A DNA stretch of 64,000 nt. It comes from Silurus meridionalis (taxonomy: Eukaryota; Chordata; Actinopteri; Siluriformes; Siluridae). The translations under genes were made by a program, and so were the position numbers. Under the pieces are notes generated by a model. It made no database searches, had not been told where the DNA came from, and worked only from the letters and a program-made list of their open reading frames with translations. Below are positions 57,490 through 64,000 of this stretch, piece after piece. The first letter of the stretch is position 1. Each line of letters opens with the position of its first letter. The stretch covers positions 24,370,608 to 24,434,607 of the forward strand of contig NC_060886.1 in the NCBI RefSeq assembly GCF_014805685.1. The letters run 5' to 3'.

Positions 57490-58270
57490 TAATTAAGAAG
57501 ATACACTAAAATGTTTGCTGAAATGAGATATTGTCTATACTGTACATTCTGTATACTGTACTGTACTGTATACTGTATATCAGATTACCGGGAAAGGAAA
57601 AGTGAAGGAGAGAATTTAAAGCTTAATATTTTTAGATTTTTAGCTTGGCCAAAAGATTTTTATATACTGTATGTATACACAAACATTTTTTTTTTTTTTT
57701 TTAATAATTAACAATAAAGTTAGGATAAATGAAAAAACAGATGAAACAAATCAGCAGTGATGCTTTTAAGGGGCTTCAGGCAATGTTTTATCCGAATGTT
57801 TAACATACTGATATTTTAATTTATTGACATTATTTTTCGAAATTTGCAGGTGTCTTGCTCAATTTTACCCATTTGCCTACAGCATTCTCTACAGTAATTC
57901 TTCTGGTTAATTTTTTCTTGAGAAAGAGAAGAAAATAGTGCTTAGTCACCAAAATGAATGAAAATGATGGAGAAAGGGATTATCACATATACAGGTAAAC
58001 AAGGTAAAACTGCCATAGGCAAAATCATGTTAATATGACAAATGCTTTTTTTTTTTTACAATACTTTTTTAATATAGAATGTCTACCTAAAGCACAAAAC
58101 AGTCAAAATAATATCGGTCATTTATACAACACCTTTTTTTCTTTGCAATTCTCTAGGAACTTTAATAACAAAAGAGCTTGTAGAAAACAACCCTCTAGCT
58201 AGTATTAAGCAAATGTAATGTATACTGTATTCTATTACAAAATGGAAACATTAGCAATGGGATGGTGAAG
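57490..58270. other. AT-rich stretch with short TACTG repeats
   Basis: 57541-57580 is an imperfect (TGTACTG/TATACTG)n run. Nothing else recognised. Confidence 0.5.
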
Positions 58271-58274
58271 AAGT

Positions 58275-58545
58275 GGGTTGTCTTGCCTCCTTATGGCTTC
58301 AGGGTCCCCATTTGATCCTGAGTGCGTGTGTTTTGCATGTTTTTTACCCCTCTCACAAATACATCAATGTAGGTGGATTAGATACACTAAATTGCCCCTT
58401 GGTAGGAAACTGTGTGTCTAGTGTAGCTCTGTAATTGGGTGCCGTCCCATTGAGTGTTTATTTCCACAACACACCCAAGGTTTCTGGGATTGGCTTCAGA
58501 TCTTTGTGACCCTAAGGAGGATAAAGTTTTACAAACTGATTAAAT
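58275..58545 (+). repeat. Short interspersed repeat R2, plus copy
   Basis: TCTTGCCTCCTTATGGCTTC and AGGGTCCCCATTTGATCCTG at the start, AAATTGCCCCTTGGTAGG in the middle, GTGACCCTAAGGAGGATAAA at the end. The same family in inverse orientation is at 48880-49080. Confidence 0.7.
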
Positions 58546-59266
58546 GAATTTACACACATTGCTTTGATACTTATTTAATGCTTATCTTGTATCATATCAT
58601 GGTGTAAGACATGTAGACTCACTGTAAACTATGTAATGTATTTATTCAGAAAATGTTTATTTCTAAATGTAAAATTTAATTCATGATTGTTCCTTAACCA
58701 TATTATCTAGCCAAATGTTAAGTTTCCAGTTTACCCATACTGCATTAAACATTAATTCAATATAGTTGTCCACTAGTTGCTACTGTTTAACTCATCATTT
58801 CATTTCTTTTGAAAAGTTTATCTTAATGGGTCATGCCTTATGTAAAAAAATGTATACTAAAGCAGGATTATTTGCTAAAACATTTCAAATAGTCATATTG
58901 CCATGTTTTGCCATATAATAAGAGATACAACTAGCTTCTTATAATCAGAAATGTGTTTATAGGTGAGTTTTAAGAGCTGTACACAATCAGTGCATTATTT
59001 AATGCTGAGAATGACTTCTAATTGAATAAAATATATATAGACTTTTTAGGAAATGCGGCAATAAGGCTGGAGAACAGTCAAGAGCAAAACTGAATAATGA
59101 AATCATTATTGGTGATAGTCAATGAATCTCCCAGCAGTGTAGATCCAAATCAATTAAACATTATCCCACATTCTATTCAGTTCGATTAAGATGAAAAAAT
59201 GTTGAGTGCTTGACAAGTGTGCTCATGGGGGGAAAATTAGCTACAGTATTTTGCTGATTCAACCTG

Positions 59267-59268
<2 letters not shown>
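58546..59268. other. AT-rich stretch, nothing recognised
   Basis: No exon or mobile-element motif seen. Confidence 0.5.
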
Positions 59269-59323
<55 letters not shown>

Positions 59324-59370
59324 CACACACACACACGCACACACACACTCACACAAATACACACACATAC
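59269..59370. repeat. (CA)n microsatellite with GCAC and CTCA interruptions
   Basis: About 50 AC units with few interruptions. Confidence 0.93.
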
Positions 59371-59538
59371 AAAAGAAGCAAATAAGTTTGTCACTGATGC
59401 TGAAAGGACAGAAATATTAAAGCAAATAAATAATCCCTGAAATATTACTGCTAACACTGTGCAACCTAGACAGCGAAACCAGGGATGAAAGCAAAATTTC
59501 TAAGCAGCAGTTGCTACAATCAGTGAGATGCAGGTGTG

Positions 59539-59539
<1 letters not shown>

Positions 59540-59611
<72 letters not shown>
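59540..59611. repeat. (TG)n microsatellite
   Basis: About 36 TG units. With the (CA)n array 170 bp upstream it forms a potential long inverted pair. Confidence 0.93.
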
Positions 59612-59612
<1 letters not shown>

Positions 59613-60199
59613 AGTGTTTGGGCTGCTCATGACTTAAACCTTTGAAAATCCTTTTTAAAAAGTTGGGGGGTGTTCAGCAGTGGAACAGAGCTTTCAGCAG
59701 GCCAGAACGCAAACACAGGGAGCAGTGGGATCACACACACAAAACAACTCAGAAAGTCAGGAAAGTGCTTATGTGCAGAAACAGTGAGCAAGACACCAGG
59801 GGTCTATCACTTCCCCCCACACCGAAAGACCAACAGTGGAGCTTAAGCACTTTATTTGAAAAATATCGCAAATATGTATGGAAAAAAAAAGCCCACAAGG
59901 TTGCATGCTGTGATAAGGCAATAATCAAGGGCAGGGTGGTGTGATGCAGAAACACGGTTCCCAAAGCACCATTACTGTTACAAATCCAAAGGTAATTTTA
60001 TTTTCCATAACAGAACATCCTGAAGTGTTTTACCTACCTTATACCAAATCAAATTGCCAATGATTACATTTTTTTCATTTATTACTAATTATTTATCCAG
60101 TGTGAAATGTTTATGAAACAAGGTACTAATAACATTATAGAAAAAAAAGAAGGACAAGAAAGAGGATTTTACTTGTCACAAATGCTCTAGAGCACAGTA

Positions 60200-60430
60200 A
60201 AATACCTTCTTCACATATCTTACTGTAGCTTGTTAGGAAACTGGGGCTAGAGTTCAGGGTCAGACATGATACAGTGCCCTTGGAGCTTGAAAGGCTTAAA
60301 GGCTGTGTTTAAGCACCCAATAATGCCAGCTTGCCAGTTGTATGACTTAAAACCCCAACCTTATGATCACTAACCGTGACCCTTTACTGTTGAACCACTA
60401 CTTTCCCTGTAGCAGCTATAGTGCACCTAT
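60200..60430 (+). repeat. Short interspersed repeat R3, decayed
   Basis: AGGGTCAGACATGATACAGT, GCCAGCTTGCCAGTTG and CTTATGATCACTAACCGTGA lie in the order seen in a short repeat that is frequent in catfish genomes as I remember them. Confidence 0.5.
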
Positions 60431-63260
60431 TTTGGTATCATCTAGTTTAAGACAAGAATGCAGCTGTTATCAAAATGTATTAAAAAGTGTTGAATCTTAA
60501 ATAAATCCCTGTGTTGTAAAACTAGACACTAGAGACTCCTTCCATAACTGTTAAATGTTTTCTTACACCTTATCAATGCTTAGATGTTTTTTCTTTAGAG
60601 TACCACATTTTAAATGCAGGTATTCTCAGTCTTAGCTATCATGGAGAGTGCAATATTCAAGTGTTTTTTTAAGTTGTAACTGTAGAAACAAGAATGTATC
60701 AACAATATACTGTAACAAGCTAATTATTATAAACGATTTGTCTTTTAGAAGTGCCGTTATAATAACTATACAAGTTAATCCTGGTCCACAAATGTAATGG
60801 ATTGAGGGGCATTCAAGGAATGCTTATAGACAAAAGACTCTATGTGAACATATGACCATAAGATTTTTAATCACTTAAATTTTCTTTTCATAATTTTTAT
60901 CACTTTAAACAGGCAGGCTGCAAATTCATTTTGTTCCCAGCGTCATTTAGGATTTTTTTTATATATATATATATATATATGCTTAATGGTTTTTACACTC
61001 CAAGGGTCCTGCTATTAATAGCAGTTCTACACACTTAGCAGTTAGAGTCACATTAGGATCCAAGAGGAAACAATAAGCAAAGATTTCTTTTCAAAGTGCT
61101 GTTCTGCATCACTCTGTTTGCTTCATGCCAATAAACTGCAAGAAAACTTCAAAAGTTTTCTTTTCGATAAAACATTTGGCTCCTAACCCATTTAAAATAT
61201 CCTAAAACATGTACATGTACAATAGCAATTCATAAGTATCTGGCCTTGCCTGAAACATTGAAGTGATATCAGATTGGATTTGTCTTTGTATATATGTTGA
61301 CCTCCTGAAAACACAACAGACCTTTTTTTTTTTTTTTAATGCTCAGGCCTGTGGTAAAACAGTCCATCAGTAATGCAAGGACATTTAAAACAAATACACT
61401 GGCAGCTTTTCAGCTTGCTCACTGTTTCCTGCTTTGTTCTGATCATGGCTACATAAACAAACATGCCCAGCATTTCACTCTGGACAGAGAGAAAGAAAGC
61501 AAGACCATATTATTAAATGGGGAATGCAATGCTCAGGGGTGCCTTATTAGTCATTACCATGAAGATTCCGCCACCCTCCCGATAAGTGGAATCTGTGATG
61601 TGCTGTGCAACAACTACGTAGTTCTTCAAACAGGTTGTTCAAATTGTTTACACAGCAAATATGATCAATTGGAAATATCTCAAATATTGGCAAATATGTC
61701 TAGTATTGTTGTATGAAAATAAGCTCTCAGAAATCAAGCAAAAACAAGCATGAGTCCTGCTCAAGTCACACAACTATTGACTGTTAATATCACTTGGCAT
61801 AATGTGCCTAAAGCAATTAAGATCAGTGCCATATTGTTAGCATACAGGCTTGTCTGTAATCAATATTTTTCCTTTGGAATCGATTTAGACTTTTTGTTGC
61901 ATGTTGGTTTAAGAAAGTCCTGAAATATCTTTGGTTATCAACAATCTTTCAATAAGAAATAAACACAAGAGACATAAAAGTAGCTCAAATGAAAGAGCAG
62001 CCCTGGTTGTTGTTCACCTGAGCGCCACATATTAAACATTTTTAAATGCGCTCTGATTTTCACAATAGTATCTGCATGCTTGATTGTGCGTTTGATTCAA
62101 GGATGGTGAGTCACCCTCGTGCCTTATGTCATACTGTGCATTCTGTACTTGCACAAAATAGCCTATTAAATGACTACCACAGAATGACATATAAAGATAT
62201 AAATATAAATGAAAAAAACCTTCTTTTCTTCTTTTCAAATAAAAGATTGAGGTTAGTTTGGTGATTCAACAATGCACACAAAAAATAGATTGAAAACCAG
62301 TGACTAACACCAGTGACATAAGCATTCTATCCCAGTCAGACTGATTGCATATTGTAAAACATGGCTTAATGAATAAGTATTTTAATAAAGGAATTGTTCT
62401 ATGATTCACCAGGAAGATAAATGACCAAACCCCAAGACATGGAACAGGAGCATAAAATTGCCTATGACTGATTTACTCTAATCTAGAAAGTTGCCGGAGG
62501 TAAACCGGTGAAATAATAATATCTAATAGCGTGTAGAGTCTCACAACACAATAGAGGAATGTCTTTCAAATGGACATAATTTACATCCAAGGATTTAAAC
62601 TGTTAGATGATCTAAAGATCTAAAGAATTTCTCAGGCATATTAAAAGGAATGGCATTATTATATTGTAAAATAATATGGGCTTATCAGTACTTTTGTTAA
62701 TAACATTTCAGCTAGTCATTAATTTAAAAATGTCGAAGCAGAGGAAAGATTATGTACCTATAATTTCAATTACTGAGCTTCATTTATCAGTCTTTAAATA
62801 AAGTATGTTGAAAAATGCAAAGTACCTATAAACTGCTAAATGTTTTCACAGCATAGATGATTTATTCTCCTGGGCAAAACAAATAAGCCAAGCCAAAAAA
62901 AATGGTCAAAATATTAATGGCCAAAATATCAAGCTTTAGTGCAATCATTGGAGAGAAAAGGAGAAAGAATGGAACAGATGCACTCCCAAGACCTACTGTG
63001 CCACCTTTTGCTTTTTTAACATTTTCTGCAGTTTGTGGAAAATCTAAGAACAGGGAAATTCACTTATATCGTCTACTTGCATGCAAAGGTACAATCAGCC
63101 ATAAACTCCATGTTGCCTGAAGTTGTTGCTAAACCAATCAGACTGCGATTTGGCCAATTCGAGGCTCCAAGCAGGCATCCAATCACGTCAGCACTTTTAT
63201 GTCCTTTTATTAGATGATTAGATTAGATTTAAAAGTGCACAAGTCAAAAAGTCAGAGTTT
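60431..63260. other. AT-rich stretch with one candidate non-repetitive island
   Basis: An (AT)n tract is at 60960-60980. 61339-61716 is balanced in base composition and happens to be open in one frame for 125 codons, without a recognisable domain; it may be a conserved non-coding element. Nothing else is recognised. Confidence 0.45.
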
Positions 63261-63263
63261 GGT

Positions 63264-64000
63264 GCAAACTGCACAAGCTCAAATATATTTGTGTGGATTT
63301 TATGTTATGCCATTACACAATGGGTGACAAAGGAGAAGAAATTGATTGATTTGGTTGCAGGCATGCAACATTTACAAGACGGACTATTCAAGAAAAGCTG
63401 AACATCCTGAGGAAATTTCAGCCGAAACTCAAAACAAAGTTCAAAACGGTTCCCTGTTCCCAGTTTCCCTGTACCATTTTGCATTTCCTTTACTTTACAT
63501 TTTGCACAAAAAGACACAATTTGCCTTAATTTCAAATCCCCAGGAAAACAAAAAAATTCACAAAAAATGCACAGAAAACCTGAGGTCATTTTATGAGGTT
63601 AATATCGATGCTACTGCTAGAGATGATGTATGTGGAAAGCAGAGCTGTGGCAGCAGTAAAAGAAACTTGTTGAATTGTGTTTATTGGGTTTCTTTTTAAG
63701 CCTCTTGACTTGGCTTGACTTGAAATGCCATTCATTCTCATTGCATGAGATTTCTGTCTGTGACATAGCTCTCTGTTATACTGTGTTTCTCTATAGTATG
63801 GATGGTTTCTATAGCCGTGGCATCATAATAAAAGTATTAAGAGGTGGATTAATTCAGGTAGGACACCACTGAAGGCCTAGGTGTAAAATGTGCGACCTCT
63901 TAATGATTAAAATGTTTGATGAAAAATTCAGCACTTCTAAAATCACATTTGTGTAAAGCTGCTTTGAGATGCTAAAAATTAATTGAATTGAGTTAAACAT
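63264..64000 (+). repeat. Dispersed repeat R1, longer copy, with L2-like tail
   Basis: Matches 36279-36680 in blocks (GCAAACTGCACAAGCT, TTAATTTCAAATCCC, GATGGTTTCTATAGCCGTGG, AATTCAGGTAGGACACCACT). The end (TGTGTAAAGCTGCTTTGAGA, then AATTGAATTGAG) is the common fish L2 3' tail. It may run past the window end. Confidence 0.65.

Noticed and set aside
59269..59611. CRISPR-like array
   Set aside because: Only dinucleotide repeats with no spacers; CRISPR is not expected in a vertebrate genome.
61339..61716. 125-codon open frame as a new gene
   Set aside because: No domain, no promoter or splice partner visible, and length is within chance for balanced sequence; kept only as a possible non-coding island.

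Overview
The window is vertebrate, almost certainly teleost, chromosomal DNA. It shows AT-rich intronic sequence, spliced exons with canonical GT/AG borders, many long (TA)n, (CA)n and (ATCT)n microsatellites, and a typical fish mix of DIRS-like, Tc1-like, hAT, L2 and RTE elements. Several short repeat families look like those common in catfishes and other otophysans; that placement is inference.

The one recognisable host gene is pcbp3, the poly(rC)-binding KH-domain protein, on the minus strand. Ten consecutive coding exons run from the start codon at 19270 down to 2202. They encode 252 residues (KH1, KH2, the proline-rich linker and the first residues of KH3). The remaining KH3 exons must lie beyond base 1. 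Reading frame, exon phases and splice sites fit together without any correction. Two splicing options are visible: an alternative donor that would add 23 codons after exon 7, and a NAGNAG acceptor that adds or removes one Gln. A probable 5' UTR exon lies at 39658-39789, which would make most of 19.3-39.7 kb a 5' intron. No other host protein-coding gene is supported in 40-64 kb.

Layout: 1-1.8 kb, Tc1 transposase relic, foldback MITE and TA/CA arrays. 2.2-19.3 kb, pcbp3 coding exons, with two large DIRS-like copies (4.1-6.6 and about 7.97-10.5 kb) and a Tc1/DIRS composite (17.8-18.6 kb) in the introns. 19.3-35.2 kb, AT-rich sequence poor in identifiable elements. 35.3-36.7 kb, Tc1 half-element, an unidentified GC-richer block and a dispersed repeat. 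39.7 kb, UTR exon. 40.9-45.1 kb, a minus-strand DIRS-like copy next to a Tc1 relic that was split by a 1600-bp hAT element with a perfect 8-bp target duplication. 50.5-57.5 kb, two related Tc1-like copies (one split by a DIRS fragment), an RTE fragment with a 15-bp target duplication, and an L2-like LINE 3' end. 57.5-64 kb, microsatellites and short interspersed repeats.

The transposable elements are all visibly broken, and none looks able to move by itself. I did not find a convincing undescribed functional system. The best leads are the composite transposon that ends about 10 bp from a pcbp3 microexon donor, the nested hAT insertion, the putative 5' UTR exon with an open frame, and a paired E-box promoter-like block at 27.1 kb.
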